Of a DNA stretch of 64,000 bases, positions 34,343 to 43,377 are shown piece after piece. The notes beneath the pieces are model-generated. The model had not been told where the DNA came from, did not search any database, and saw nothing but the letters and a program-made list of their open reading frames with translations. A program made the position numbers and the translations under genes. The DNA lies in contig NZ_RCNS01000002.1 in the NCBI RefSeq assembly GCF_009725995.1, forward strand, positions 744,001 to 808,000, read 5' to 3'. Position 1 is the first letter of the stretch; each line of letters starts with the position of its first letter. This stretch comes from Zobellia laminariae. Lineage in GTDB: Bacteria > Bacteroidota > Bacteroidia > Flavobacteriales > Flavobacteriaceae.

Positions 34343-35971
34343 TTAAACTTGAATAACGCCCAAGTTAAAATCTTTTTCTATTGGAGCGTGATTAGCGGCT
34401 TCTATTCCCATAGATATCCATTTACGCGTATCTAAAGGATTTATGATAGCATCTGTCCAAAGGCGAGAAGCTGCATAATACGGAGAAACTTGGTCATCGT
34501 ACCTCTTTTTAATTTTATTGAAAAGTTCAGCCTCTTTCTGTTCTGTAAGTGTTTCACCTTTCTTTTTGAGGGAAGCTTTTTCAATTTGAAGAAGTACCTT
34601 TGCAGCAGAACTACCGCCCATTACAGCGAGCTCGGCACTTGGCCATGCAACTATTAATCTTGGGTCATATGCTTTTCCGCACATGGCATAGTTACCAGCT
34701 CCATAACTATTGCCAATAACAATAGTAAACTTGGGAACAACAGAATTACTAACTGCATTTACCATTTTGGCTCCATCTTTAATGATGCCGCCATGCTCAC
34801 TTTTACTACCTACCATAAATCCCGTAACGTCTTGTAAGAATACAAGCGGAATCTTCTTTTGGTTACAATTTGCAATAAATCTAGTAGCCTTATCAGCAGA
34901 GTCTGAATAAATGACTCCTCCAAACTGCATTTCTCCTTTTTTGGTTTTTACCACTTTCCTTTGGTTGGCAACAATACCAACGGCCCAACCATCAATTCTT
35001 GCGTAACCGGTTAAAATGGTCTGACCGTAACCTTCTTTATATTCTTCAAATTCAGATTCGTCTACTAAGCGCTTAATAATTTCGCGCATATCATACTGGT
35101 CTGCTCTAGAGGCTGGTAGAATACCAAAAATATCTTCGGGATTTTCTTTAGGTTTCAGAGCTGGTTTTCTATTGTACCCAGCTTTATCAAAATCACCAAT
35201 TTTATCCATAATGTTCTTAATGGTGGTTAACGCATCAGAATCATCTTTGGCTTTATAATCGGTAACTCCGCTTACTTCACAATGTGTAGTAGCTCCTCCT
35301 AAAGTTTCATTATCTATACTTTCACCAATAGCAGCTTTAACAAGGTAACTTCCTGCTAAGAAAATACTACCTGTTTTATCTACGATTAGAGCTTCATCGC
35401 TCATAATTGGCAGGTAAGCACCACCGGCAACACAACTGCCCATGACAGCTGATATTTGGGTAATACCCATGCTGCTCATTACGGCGTTGTTTCGGAAGAT
35501 TCTTCCAAAATGTTCTTTATCTGGGAAAATCTCATCTTGTAAAGGGAGGTAAACACCGGCGCTATCTACTAAATAGATAATAGGTAGACGATTTTCCATC
35601 GCAATTTCTTGCGCACGAAGGTTTTTCTTTCCTGTTATAGGAAACCAGGCCCCAGCTTTAACTGTAGCATCGTTGGCAACAACAATACATTGCTTACCAG
35701 AAACATAACCTATTTTAATAACCACACCACCAGATGGGCAGCCGCCATGTTCTTCATACATGCCGTCACCTACAAAACCGCCAATTTCAATGCTATCTTT
35801 ATTTTTGTCTAAAAGATAATCTATACGTTCGCGAGCTGTCATTTTACCTTGAGCATGCTGCTTTTCAATACGAGCTTTGCCACCTCCTAATTTTACTTGA
35901 GCAAAGCGCCTTTTAAGGTCGCTTAGAAGTAATTTGTTGTGATCTTCGTTCTTATTAAATTTCAAATTCAT
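34343..35971 (-). CDS. acyl-CoA carboxylase beta (carboxyltransferase) subunit
   Basis: This 542-residue carboxyltransferase has two crotonase-like halves: the N half with GGKARIEKQHAQGKMTARERI and GSCVAGGAYLPIMSDE, the C half with FLQDVTGFMVGSKSE and GNSYGAGNYAMCG. It matches propionyl-, methylcrotonyl- or geranyl-CoA carboxylase beta subunits. No biotin carboxylase or biotin carrier gene is beside it, so its partner must be elsewhere and the acyl substrate is open. It is convergent with menE, 22 bp apart. Confidence 0.9.
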   Translation of the reverse strand: MNLKFNKNEDHNKLLLSDLKRRFAQVKLGGGKARIEKQHAQGKMTARERIDYLLDKNKDSIEIGGFVGDGMYEEHGGCPSGGVVIKIGYVSGKQCIVVANDATVKAGAWFPITGKKNLRAQEIAMENRLPIIYLVDSAGVYLPLQDEIFPDKEHFGRIFRNNAVMSSMGITQISAVMGSCVAGGAYLPIMSDEALIVDKTGSIFLAGSYLVKAAIGESIDNETLGGATTHCEVSGVTDYKAKDDSDALTTIKNIMDKIGDFDKAGYNRKPALKPKENPEDIFGILPASRADQYDMREIIKRLVDESEFEEYKEGYGQTILTGYARIDGWAVGIVANQRKVVKTKKGEMQFGGVIYSDSADKATRFIANCNQKKIPLVFLQDVTGFMVGSKSEHGGIIKDGAKMVNAVSNSVVPKFTIVIGNSYGAGNYAMCGKAYDPRLIVAWPSAELAVMGGSSAAKVLLQIEKASLKKKGETLTEQKEAELFNKIKKRYDDQVSPYYAASRLWTDAIINPLDTRKWISMGIEAANHAPIEKDFNLGVIQV

Positions 35972-36019
35972 TTTTTTGCCTTGACTTTTTATTGCTTAAA
36001 GATAAGGAGTAAAATTGTT

Positions 36020-36027
36020 TACATTTG
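36020..36027 (+). promoter_or_regulatory. -7 box of the Gfo/Idh gene
   Basis: TACATTTG ends 17 bases before the ATG at 36045, so the longer TTG reading at 36015 would start upstream of the predicted transcript. Confidence 0.6.
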
Positions 36028-36044
36028 AAAAAACTGAAAATCAT

Positions 36045-37040
36045 ATGGCACAAGGAGTACGTTGGGGAATTGTAGGTTTGGGAAGTATAGCCCATACTTT
36101 TGCAAAAGATTTGGCTATGGTAAAGGGAGGGAGCCTAATTGCTGTTGCTTCTAGAAGTATTGAAAAAGCAAAGGAATTTGCTAAGGAATATGGAGCTACA
36201 TATACTTTTGATAGTTATGAAGCCCTTTTTGAGTCTAATGAGGTAGATGTAGTTTATATAGCCACTCCGCACACGTCGCATGAAGATTTGAGTATTAGGG
36301 CTATGCAAAAAGGCAAACATGTTCTTTGTGAAAAACCAATGGGAGTAAACCCGGAGCAGATAGCAAGAATGATTTCCGCAGCTAAAGAAAACAAAGTCTT
36401 TTTAATGGAGGCATTATGGAGTCGTTTTAATCCATCTATTCAAAAGGCAAAGCAACTGGTAGATAATGGTAAAATTGGACCTATAGGATTTATTCATGCA
36501 GATTTTGCTTTTTATGCCTTAAGTAGAGATGCTGAAAACCGATTGTTAAATCCGGATTTGGCCGGAGGCTCTTTGTTAGATGTGGGTATCTACCCAATTT
36601 TTCTTTCGTATTTATTATTAGGAATGCCCAAGAAAATCCAGGCATCATCTCGTTTTTTCAAGACGGGTGTGGAGATGCAGACTTCTATGATATTTGATTA
36701 TGATGATGCACAGGCTATTCTTTACAGTGGATTAAATTCTAAATCTGAAATGAAGGCTGAAATATCGGGGAGCGATGGGAGTATTTTTCTTTACCCTAGA
36801 TGGCATGAAGCACAAGGGTATTCTATTGAGAAAGAAGGGGAGGTGGTTGATTATAATTTACCTACTCATGGTAAGGGCTATACTTATGAAATTGAAGAAG
36901 TGCAAGCTTGTTTAGCTTCTGGAAAACAGCAGAGCACTATGTGGAGTCATCAGAATAGTTTGGATTTAGCGCAGCTTCTTTATGAAGTACGGCAAAAATC
37001 AGGAGTTATTTTTCCTTTTGAAGAACAAAAGCAGGCATAG
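36045..37040 (+). CDS. Gfo/Idh/MocA family NAD(P)-dependent oxidoreductase
   Basis: The protein is 331 residues from the ATG at 36045. The Rossmann motif WGIVGLGSIAHTFAKDL starts at about residue 7, and CEKPMG (catalytic Lys, E-K-P) is near residue 96. A C-terminal beta-sheet dimerisation domain follows. Family members oxidise sugars, inositol or dihydrodiols; the SRFNPS and GGSLLDVGIYP stretches resemble the dihydrodiol dehydrogenase/glucose-fructose branch. The substrate is unknown. Confidence 0.88.
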   Translation: MAQGVRWGIVGLGSIAHTFAKDLAMVKGGSLIAVASRSIEKAKEFAKEYGATYTFDSYEALFESNEVDVVYIATPHTSHEDLSIRAMQKGKHVLCEKPMGVNPEQIARMISAAKENKVFLMEALWSRFNPSIQKAKQLVDNGKIGPIGFIHADFAFYALSRDAENRLLNPDLAGGSLLDVGIYPIFLSYLLLGMPKKIQASSRFFKTGVEMQTSMIFDYDDAQAILYSGLNSKSEMKAEISGSDGSIFLYPRWHEAQGYSIEKEGEVVDYNLPTHGKGYTYEIEEVQACLASGKQQSTMWSHQNSLDLAQLLYEVRQKSGVIFPFEEQKQA

Positions 37041-37101
37041 AGCCTTAAAATATTTTAAAATTTACGATATTTGAAGTTACCGAAATTGAAACCGAATTAA
37101 C

Positions 37102-37284
37102 ATGGGAATGAATAAAAATACCGTTTTGGCGTGGGCCACATTTATAATGATTTTTGTGGGTCTAGCACTAATAGCTTTAGGGGCTTTTAGATACGATGAA
37201 GTTGCTGGTTGGGGGTTTGCCTCAGTAGGGATAGGGTTTTTTGCTATAGCTTGGGTGTTCAACGCACTTAAAGGAAGAGTTTAA
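37102..37284 (+). CDS. CAL67264-type small membrane protein
   Basis: This 60-residue protein has two hydrophobic segments (about 8-27 and 35-54) joined by a short polar loop (FRYDEVAGW) and ends ALKGRV. It resembles the flavobacterial small membrane family named CAL67264, as I remember it. It sits 46 bp before ettA on the same strand, probably co-transcribed. The function is unknown. Confidence 0.75.
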   Translation: MGMNKNTVLAWATFIMIFVGLALIALGAFRYDEVAGWGFASVGIGFFAIAWVFNALKGRV

Positions 37285-37330
37285 AATAAGCTATTTAATA
37301 TCCTTTTAATAAATTACTTAACAATATAAT

Positions 37331-39022
37331 ATGTCTGATGATAAGAAGGTGATTTTCTCCATGTCTGGAGTCACCAAAACATATAAGAACGCGAATACGC
37401 CTGTTCTTAAAAACATATACCTAAGCTTCTTCTATGGTGCCAAAATTGGTATTCTTGGTTTGAACGGATCGGGTAAATCTACTTTGCTTAAGATTATAGC
37501 AGGAGTGGATAAGAACTTTCAAGGTGATGTTGTTTTTTCTCCTGGATATAAAGTAGGCTACTTGGAACAAGAGCCGGAACTAGATGAGAATAAGACTGTT
37601 CTAGAGGTAGTTAAAGAAGGTGTGGGTGAGACAGTTGCCATACTTGACGAGTACAATAAAATCAACGACATGTTTGGTCTTCCTGAGGTCTACGAAGATG
37701 CAGATAAAATGCAGAAGTTGATGGATAAGCAAGCAGAACTTCAAGATAAAATTGATGCAACAAACGCTTGGGAGCTCGATACGAAACTAGAAATAGCAAT
37801 GGACGCCCTACGTACTCCGGAGCCTGATAAAAAAATAGGTGTGCTTTCTGGAGGGGAAAGAAGACGTGTAGCGCTTTGCCGACTACTGCTTCAAGAACCA
37901 GAGATATTATTACTTGATGAACCTACTAACCACTTGGATGCGGAATCTGTACATTGGTTGGAACATCACTTGGCTCAATACAAGGGTACTGTAATTGCCG
38001 TAACGCACGATAGATACTTCTTGGATAATGTAGCTGGATGGATTTTGGAACTGGATAGAGGAGAAGGTATTCCCTGGAAAGGAAACTATTCTAGTTGGTT
38101 GGATCAAAAATCGAAACGTTTAGCTGACGAAAGCAAAACGGCTTCTAAAAGACAAAAAACTTTGGAGCGTGAGCTTGACTGGGTGCGTCAAGGGGCCAAG
38201 GGGCGTCAGACAAAACAGAAGGCACGTTTAAAGAATTATGATAAGTTAATGAGTCAAGATCAGAAGCAACTTGATGAAAAACTTGAAATCTATATCCCCA
38301 ATGGTCCACGTTTAGGTACAAATGTACTAGAGGCTAAAGGTGTTAGTAAGGCATACGATGATAAGTTGCTGTACGAAGACTTAAATTTTAAACTTCCGCA
38401 AGCTGGTATTGTTGGGATTATTGGGCCAAACGGTGCCGGTAAGACCACAATTTTCAGAATGATTATGGGCGAAGAAACGCCTGACAAAGGAGATTTTGAA
38501 GTAGGTGAGACAGCTAAGATTTCATACGTGGATCAAAGTCACTCTAATATTGATCCGGAAAAAACAATTTGGCAGAACTTTAGTGATGAGCAGGAGCTTG
38601 TTATGATGGGTGGTCGCCAGGTAAATTCTAGAGCGTATTTGAGTAGATTCAATTTTACGGGGAGTGAGCAAAATAAGAAAGTAAGTATGCTTTCTGGTGG
38701 TGAGCGTAACCGTTTGCATTTGGCCATGACCTTAAAAGAAGAAGGTAATGTATTGCTTTTAGATGAGCCTACTAACGATTTAGATGTAAACACATTACGA
38801 GCTTTAGAAGAAGGTCTTGAGAACTTTGCGGGATGTGCTGTAGTTATCTCTCACGACCGTTGGTTCTTGGATCGTGTTTGTACACATATTTTAGCGTTTG
38901 AAGGTGATTCTCAAGTTTATTTCTTTGAAGGTTCTTTCTCTGATTACGAAGAAAATAAGAAGAAACGTTTGGGTGGAGATTTAATTCCACAACGTATTAA
39001 GTATAAGAAATTGATTCGTTAA
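37331..39022 (+). CDS. ettA: ABC-F protein, energy-dependent translational throttle EttA
   Basis: This 563-residue soluble protein has two ATPase domains and no membrane part. Walker A motifs are GLNGSGKST and GPNGAGKTT, with signatures LSGGERRR and LSGGERNR and Walker B LLLDEPTNHLD and LLLDEPTNDLD. The inter-domain linker is rich in Arg and Lys (KGRQTKQKARLKNYDKL), matching EttA. EttA binds the ribosomal E site and gates elongation with ADP/ATP ratio. A long hairpin terminator follows. Confidence 0.93.
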   Translation: MSDDKKVIFSMSGVTKTYKNANTPVLKNIYLSFFYGAKIGILGLNGSGKSTLLKIIAGVDKNFQGDVVFSPGYKVGYLEQEPELDENKTVLEVVKEGVGETVAILDEYNKINDMFGLPEVYEDADKMQKLMDKQAELQDKIDATNAWELDTKLEIAMDALRTPEPDKKIGVLSGGERRRVALCRLLLQEPEILLLDEPTNHLDAESVHWLEHHLAQYKGTVIAVTHDRYFLDNVAGWILELDRGEGIPWKGNYSSWLDQKSKRLADESKTASKRQKTLERELDWVRQGAKGRQTKQKARLKNYDKLMSQDQKQLDEKLEIYIPNGPRLGTNVLEAKGVSKAYDDKLLYEDLNFKLPQAGIVGIIGPNGAGKTTIFRMIMGEETPDKGDFEVGETAKISYVDQSHSNIDPEKTIWQNFSDEQELVMMGGRQVNSRAYLSRFNFTGSEQNKKVSMLSGGERNRLHLAMTLKEEGNVLLLDEPTNDLDVNTLRALEEGLENFAGCAVVISHDRWFLDRVCTHILAFEGDSQVYFFEGSFSDYEENKKKRLGGDLIPQRIKYKKLIR

Positions 39023-39042
39023 TTTGTAATTAGTTTTAAATA

Positions 39043-39081
39043 AAAAAAAGCTCTTAAGGATTTCCTTAAGAGCTTTTTTTA
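39043..39081. terminator. bidirectional terminator between ettA and the MBL gene
   Basis: AAGCTCTTAAGGA and TCCTTAAGAGCTT form a long stem with an A run before and a T run after, serving both convergent genes. Confidence 0.85.
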
Positions 39082-39098
39082 TGGGTATATGTTTTTGT

Positions 39099-39917
39099 TT
39101 AATAAGCTTCGTTCGGATACCAATCCAATTGAATTACTTCAATATTAGGATTGCCGGCGTTTACCAACTCTTTGAATTTGGAAACGTCACTAACATCGGG
39201 CTTACCTCTGTAATGATAAGGATAGACCTTTTTTGGCTTAAATTCTAAAACAGCATCTGCGGCACTTACAGGCGTCATAGTGTAAGGCAGGTTCATGCAA
39301 ATAAAAGCTTGGTCTATATCTTTTAAGCCTCTCATTTCCGGAATATCTTCAGTATCACCAGAAAAATAAATGCGTTGGTCTCCAAAAATTAATATATAAC
39401 CATTGCCACGTCCTTTTTCATGAAACTTTAAGGCTTCTTCTCTTAAATTGTACATCGGTACGGCCTCAATTGTAATCCCGTAACGTTCTTTGCTTTCGCC
39501 ATTGCTCAATACATCGATCTGTGGAGTGAAAACTTCCGGTAGCTTGTTGGCAACTGCTTGTGGTGTTATTATTTTAGCTTTGTCGGTTCCTAGTGCTTCT
39601 AAGGTTTCTAAATTAAAATGGTCTCCATGAATATCGGTAATCAATATAAGTTCGGGAGATTTATATCCTTCAAAAGCTTCCGCCCCACCTACAGGGTCTA
39701 TGTAGATGGTAATATTATTCCATTCCAGAACAGCAGTAGCATGTTCAATAGGGGATATTTTTATTTCTGAGTTCTCTTCTTCGTTCATAGATATAGCTTC
39801 CGCGGTATCGTTCGCTTCAACAGTTATATCTTGATCTGCTGCAGTATCTTTTTTATTCTCCTTGCATCCAAGAAAAAGAATGCTAGAGCTCATCAGTATA
39901 AATAATAGGTTTTTCAT
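39099..39917 (-). CDS. MBL-fold metallohydrolase, lipoprotein
   Basis: This 272-residue protein has a lipoprotein signal ending FLGC (Cys18) and a UlaG-like metallo-beta-lactamase fold: IYIDPVGG, LITDIHGDHFN, YFSGDTEDIPEM, YPYHYRGKPD. The motif usually written HxHxDH is DxHxDH here, so the first metal ligand position is Asp. Fold and export are clear; the substrate is unknown. It is 10 bp after a GNAT gene and probably in one operon with it. Confidence 0.85.
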   Translation of the reverse strand: MKNLLFILMSSSILFLGCKENKKDTAADQDITVEANDTAEAISMNEEENSEIKISPIEHATAVLEWNNITIYIDPVGGAEAFEGYKSPELILITDIHGDHFNLETLEALGTDKAKIITPQAVANKLPEVFTPQIDVLSNGESKERYGITIEAVPMYNLREEALKFHEKGRGNGYILIFGDQRIYFSGDTEDIPEMRGLKDIDQAFICMNLPYTMTPVSAADAVLEFKPKKVYPYHYRGKPDVSDVSKFKELVNAGNPNIEVIQLDWYPNEAY

Positions 39918-39927
39918 AAAGTTCTTG

Positions 39928-40389
39928 TTATAAGGTTAATTGCATTTTTATATCACTACGAGCGTAATCTAAATTTTTCTCTAATGGCACTTCTTCAAAA
40001 CCGAATTTCTTATAAATATGCAAGGCATTATCTAATTTGGTGCTAGAGTATAGAATAAGAGTTTCCCAAGATTTCTCTTTTGCGAATTCTATAGCAAAGG
40101 ATAATAGCTTTTGGCCTATTTTGAGGCCTTGAAATTCTGTTGAAACAGCCATTTTACCTAACTCAAAAGTACTGTTGCTTACAGGTAAAAGAGCGAAACA
40201 CCCTGTTATCGTATCCTCTTTTTTCGCAAAAAAGATATATCCGCCTTTATCTATAATATGCTCCTGGCAGTTTTCAAGTAGGTAAAGGTCTTTAGGTTCA
40301 ACAGTAAAATATTGCTCTATCCAATTTCGGTTTAACTCTTTAAAAATGGGAGCATACGCAGGTTTGAACGGTATTATTTTGATTGACAT
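39928..40389 (-). CDS. GNAT family N-acetyltransferase
   Basis: This 153-residue protein shows the GNAT core: FELGKMAVSTEFQGLKIGQKLLSFAIEFAKE contains the acetyl-CoA binding loop (Q-G-L-K-I-G-Q), and LYSSTKLDNALHIYKKFGFEEVPL is the usual final strand and helix. The acceptor is unknown. First gene of a two-gene unit with the MBL lipoprotein. Confidence 0.88.
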   Translation of the reverse strand: MSIKIIPFKPAYAPIFKELNRNWIEQYFTVEPKDLYLLENCQEHIIDKGGYIFFAKKEDTITGCFALLPVSNSTFELGKMAVSTEFQGLKIGQKLLSFAIEFAKEKSWETLILYSSTKLDNALHIYKKFGFEEVPLEKNLDYARSDIKMQLTL

Positions 40390-40551
40390 AAACTAGAGCT
40401 AATTGAGAACTATAGTTTAAAGTTACCATATCATAATCTTTTGATTGATATATTATTTGATTTTTTTACATCAAAAAATCTAAAAGGAAAATCTTACCGT
40501 ATATAAAGCGATACAAACCAATAATTTTTATTAGTAATAAATCTTAACATT

Positions 40552-41439
40552 ATGACTGAAACAAAAAGCAACAATGGATTGAAGGTGCTAGCAGGATTGC
40601 TAGGTGTGGTTCTTTTGGGTACCATAATATACACCGTTAGTCTTTACCAAGAAAAAAAGAAAAACGAAACTGCGCTTACTCAAGAAAAGCAATTAGTAGT
40701 TGAAGATTTAAATAGCTTAAAGTCTGAATATGATAAGGCAATTTTAGAAAGCAACGCTACTAACGAAGAGTTGGTTTCTGCTAGAGATAACATTGCAAAA
40801 TATATTGACTCTGTAAAAAGTATGAAAGGTGATATTTCTTCTCTTTCAAGATACAGAAGACAAGTTGGTGTGTTAAAAGAAGAAAGAGCTCAGTTGTTGA
40901 AACAAGTTGATTCACTTACCAAGTCGAACACTTTTATTGCAATGCAGAGAGATAGCACATACACAGAATTAGAGAAGCAAACTGTTTTTAATGATTCTTT
41001 AGTTGTACAGAATACGCAATTGGCAGACGTTGTTGAAAAAGGTTCAGCTCTTAATTTATCTAAGTTTAGTGTTGATGCTGTTAAAGAACGTAGCAGTGGA
41101 AAATTAGTTTCTACTTCTAGAGCTAAGAGAACTGATAAATTTAAAATCTGTTTTACTGTTGCTGATAACGTAATTGCTCAAGCTGGTGATAGAGAATTCT
41201 TTATTGAAGTTCTTGACCCACAAGGTAACGTATTAGGTGAAAGCTATTCTAAAACTAATGATTCTGGTGCTTCTGTAACTTACAGTAAAGGAACTGGTTT
41301 TTACTACGAGAACAAATCTTTAGATGTTTGCGATTATATTAGCAAGCCTGCAGGAGATTTCAAAGAAGGAAATTACATGGTGAATGTTTATGATACGAGA
41401 TTAAAATTATTGGGAACTTCTAAGTTCACTCTAAAATAA
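40552..41439 (+). CDS. membrane-anchored coiled-coil protein of unknown function
   Basis: This 295-residue protein has one transmembrane segment (about 11-29), a long coiled coil (about 30-165, heptads rich in Glu, Lys, Leu and Ser) and a beta-rich C-terminal domain (190-295) with two cysteines. The topology suggests a periplasmic rod with a small globular head. Similar proteins are common in flavobacteria and often mislabelled as SMC-like. It forms a monocistronic unit closed by a strong terminator. The function is unknown. Confidence 0.8.
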   Translation: MTETKSNNGLKVLAGLLGVVLLGTIIYTVSLYQEKKKNETALTQEKQLVVEDLNSLKSEYDKAILESNATNEELVSARDNIAKYIDSVKSMKGDISSLSRYRRQVGVLKEERAQLLKQVDSLTKSNTFIAMQRDSTYTELEKQTVFNDSLVVQNTQLADVVEKGSALNLSKFSVDAVKERSSGKLVSTSRAKRTDKFKICFTVADNVIAQAGDREFFIEVLDPQGNVLGESYSKTNDSGASVTYSKGTGFYYENKSLDVCDYISKPAGDFKEGNYMVNVYDTRLKLLGTSKFTLK

Positions 41440-41468
41440 TAAACGCGCTATCCATTACATATAAACAG

Positions 41469-41501
41469 AAAGGGGCAATCGTAAAGATTGCCCCTTTTTT
41501 T
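41469..41501 (+). terminator. terminator of the coiled-coil protein gene
   Basis: AAAGGGGCAATC / GATTGCCCCTTT with a 5-nt loop and a T run. Confidence 0.85.
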
Positions 41502-41522
41502 ATGTCCAATTTTAAGGTATTC

Positions 41523-42920
41523 CTACTTTAGGCTACCTACCATATCTTCTGGTTTTACCCACTCGTCATAGTCCTCAGCGGAAACGTAACCTAGGTTAAT
41601 TGCTTCTTCTTTTAGCGTAGTTCCGTTTTTATGGGCTGTATTTGCAATCTCAGCGGCCTTGTAATACCCTATTTTAGTGTTTAGGGCGGTAACCAGCATT
41701 AAAGAGTTATTCAATAATTCTTTAATAACATCATAATTAGGCTCAATACCAGCTGCACAGTTCACTTCAAAGCTTACACAGGCATCACCAAGTAATTCTG
41801 AAGATTGAAGGATGTTAGCGGCCATCATAGGCTTAAACACGTTCAATTCGTAATGACCTTGGGTTCCACCAACAGAAACAGCAACGTCGTTACCCATTAC
41901 TTGAGCACAAACCATGGTCATAGCTTCGCACTGGGTTGGATTAACCTTGCCTGGCATAATAGAACTGCCTGGTTCATTTGCAGGTATGATTATTTCGCCA
42001 ATTCCCGATCTAGGCCCTGAAGCCATCATACGAACATCATTGGCTATTTTATTTAAAGAAACAGCCAGTTGCTTAAGTGCTCCATGACTTTCTACAATTG
42101 CGTCATGCGCTGCTAATGCTTCAAACTTATTATCCGCTGTGCGAAAAGGAAGTCCGGTAAATTCTGCTATGTACTTGGCAACAAGAACATCATAGCCTTT
42201 TGGTGTATTCAGTCCTGTACCAACAGCAGTACCACCTAAAGCTAATTCACTTAGATGGTCCAAGGTATTATTTAACGCTCTTAATCCGTGGTCTAGTTGA
42301 GACACATAACCTGAAAACTCTTGACCTAAGGTTAGGGGAGTAGCATCCATAAGGTGTGTTCTACCAATTTTTACCACCTTAGCAAAATCTTTGGATTTCT
42401 TATTTAGAGTGTCACGTAGCTTCGTTACACCTGGTATAGTATTCTGAACAATTTTCTTATAGGCAGCAATGTGCATACCTGTAGGGAAGGTGTCATTAGA
42501 TGATTGTGATTTGTTTACATCATCATTTGGCTGAATTGTCTTTTCGCCTTCACCAATTTTCTTTCCGGCAATCTCATGAGCGCGGTTTGCGATAACCTCG
42601 TTTACGTTCATGTTACTCTGTGTTCCTGATCCGGTTTGCCAGATAACCAACGGAAATTGATCATCAAGTTTTCCTTCTAAAATCTCTTCACAAACTTGTG
42701 CAATAAGGTTTCTTTTGTCTTCGGCAAGAACACCTAGTTCGCAGTTGGCGTAAGCGGCAGCTTTTTTTAGATAGGCAAATCCGTAAACTACATCTAAAGG
42801 CATAGATGCAGACGGGCCTATTTTAAAATTATTTCTTGAGCGCTCAGTTTGGGCACCCCAATATTTATCGCTGGGCACCTCTACTTGGCCCATGGTATCT
42901 TTTTCGATTCTAAAGCTCAT
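41523..42920 (-). CDS. fumC: class II fumarate hydratase
   Basis: This 465-residue enzyme has the aspartase/fumarase signature [12 protein letters not shown], the [15 protein letters not shown] segment, and the active-site [17 protein letters not shown]. It interconverts fumarate and malate in the TCA cycle. The A-site Lys/Asn pattern fits fumarase rather than aspartase. A -7 box lies 24 bp upstream. Confidence 0.95.
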   Translation of the reverse strand: MSFRIEKDTMGQVEVPSDKYWGAQTERSRNNFKIGPSASMPLDVVYGFAYLKKAAAYANCELGVLAEDKRNLIAQVCEEILEGKLDDQFPLVIWQTGSGTQSNMNVNEVIANRAHEIAGKKIGEGEKTIQPNDDVNKSQSSNDTFPTGMHIAAYKKIVQNTIPGVTKLRDTLNKKSKDFAKVVKIGRTHLMDATPLTLGQEFSGYVSQLDHGLRALNNTLDHLSELALGGTAVGTGLNTPKGYDVLVAKYIAEFTGLPFRTADNKFEALAAHDAIVESHGALKQLAVSLNKIANDVRMMASGPRSGIGEIIIPANEPGSSIMPGKVNPTQCEAMTMVCAQVMGNDVAVSVGGTQGHYELNVFKPMMAANILQSSELLGDACVSFEVNCAAGIEPNYDVIKELLNNSLMLVTALNTKIGYYKAAEIANTAHKNGTTLKEEAINLGYVSAEDYDEWVKPEDMVGSLK

Positions 42921-42944
42921 TATCAGTAGTGTTATGTTAGTTTA

Positions 42945-42952
42945 CAAAGGTA
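42945..42952 (-). promoter_or_regulatory. -7 box of fumC
   Basis: CAAAGGTA on the plus strand reads TACCTTTG on the minus strand, 24 bp before the start. Confidence 0.55.
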
Positions 42953-43030
42953 GTATTTCATGATTTTAATTCCTCTTAGAGGCTTTAAAAATAAATGTTT
43001 TTTAAGTTATGTTATTTTTTTTGATTTCAA

Positions 43031-43063
43031 TTTGCAATTTTGGTACTTTCTAAAGTATATTTG
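43031..43063 (+). promoter_or_regulatory. promoter of the small membrane protein gene
   Basis: -33 TTTG (43031-43034), 21-bp spacer, -7 TATATTTG (43056-43063), 18 bp before the ATG. Confidence 0.65.
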
Positions 43064-43081
43064 TAGTGCAAAATTGAGAAC

Positions 43082-43252
43082 ATGGAATTTGATCAGTACC
43101 TTGGATTTTTAGCATTTTTAACCATTTTAACCATTGGATTTTGGTTGATGATTTTCTTGTTGACCTTTGTAGTACCTTATTGGTTAGGTGGAAACATCTT
43201 GGAGCTCTACAAAGAGTGGAGAGATAAAAAGAAAGCGAAACGTAGCGTATAA
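43082..43252 (+). CDS. 56-residue single- or double-pass membrane protein
   Basis: A small ORF from ATG 43082 encodes MEFDQYLGFLAFLTILTIGF... with a hydrophobic stretch of about residues 7-35 and a basic tail (KEWRDKKKAKRSV). It has its own consensus promoter and is closed by a terminator, which supports it as a true gene despite its size. I do not recognise the family. It may associate with the inner membrane with the tail in the cytoplasm. Confidence 0.7.
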   Translation: MEFDQYLGFLAFLTILTIGFWLMIFLLTFVVPYWLGGNILELYKEWRDKKKAKRSV

Positions 43253-43267
43253 GCGCTCTTATATATT

Positions 43268-43306
43268 AAAAAGCAGGAGAACGAATTATCGTTTTCCTGC
43301 TTTTTT
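43268..43306 (+). terminator. terminator of the small membrane protein gene
   Basis: Arms AAAAGCAGGA and TCCTGCTTTT with an AACGA/TCGTT inner stem and a T run. Confidence 0.82.
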
Positions 43307-43322
43307 ATGCACTAAACGCAAT

Positions 43323-43359
43323 AAAAAAAGCCCTGTAAGTATTAATACTTACAGGGCTT
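43323..43359 (-). terminator. terminator of the outer-membrane receptor gene
   Basis: A perfect 32-bp palindrome (43328-43359, half-arm AAGCCCTGTAAGTATT) with a T run on the minus strand, 19 bp past the receptor stop. Confidence 0.82.
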
Positions 43360-43377
43360 CTCTTTTAAGAATGACCT

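Noticed and set aside
43328..43359. Perfect 32-bp palindrome as a mobile-element end or operator
   Set aside because: It is flanked by an A run (T on the minus strand) directly after a minus-strand stop codon, so a terminator is the simplest reading.
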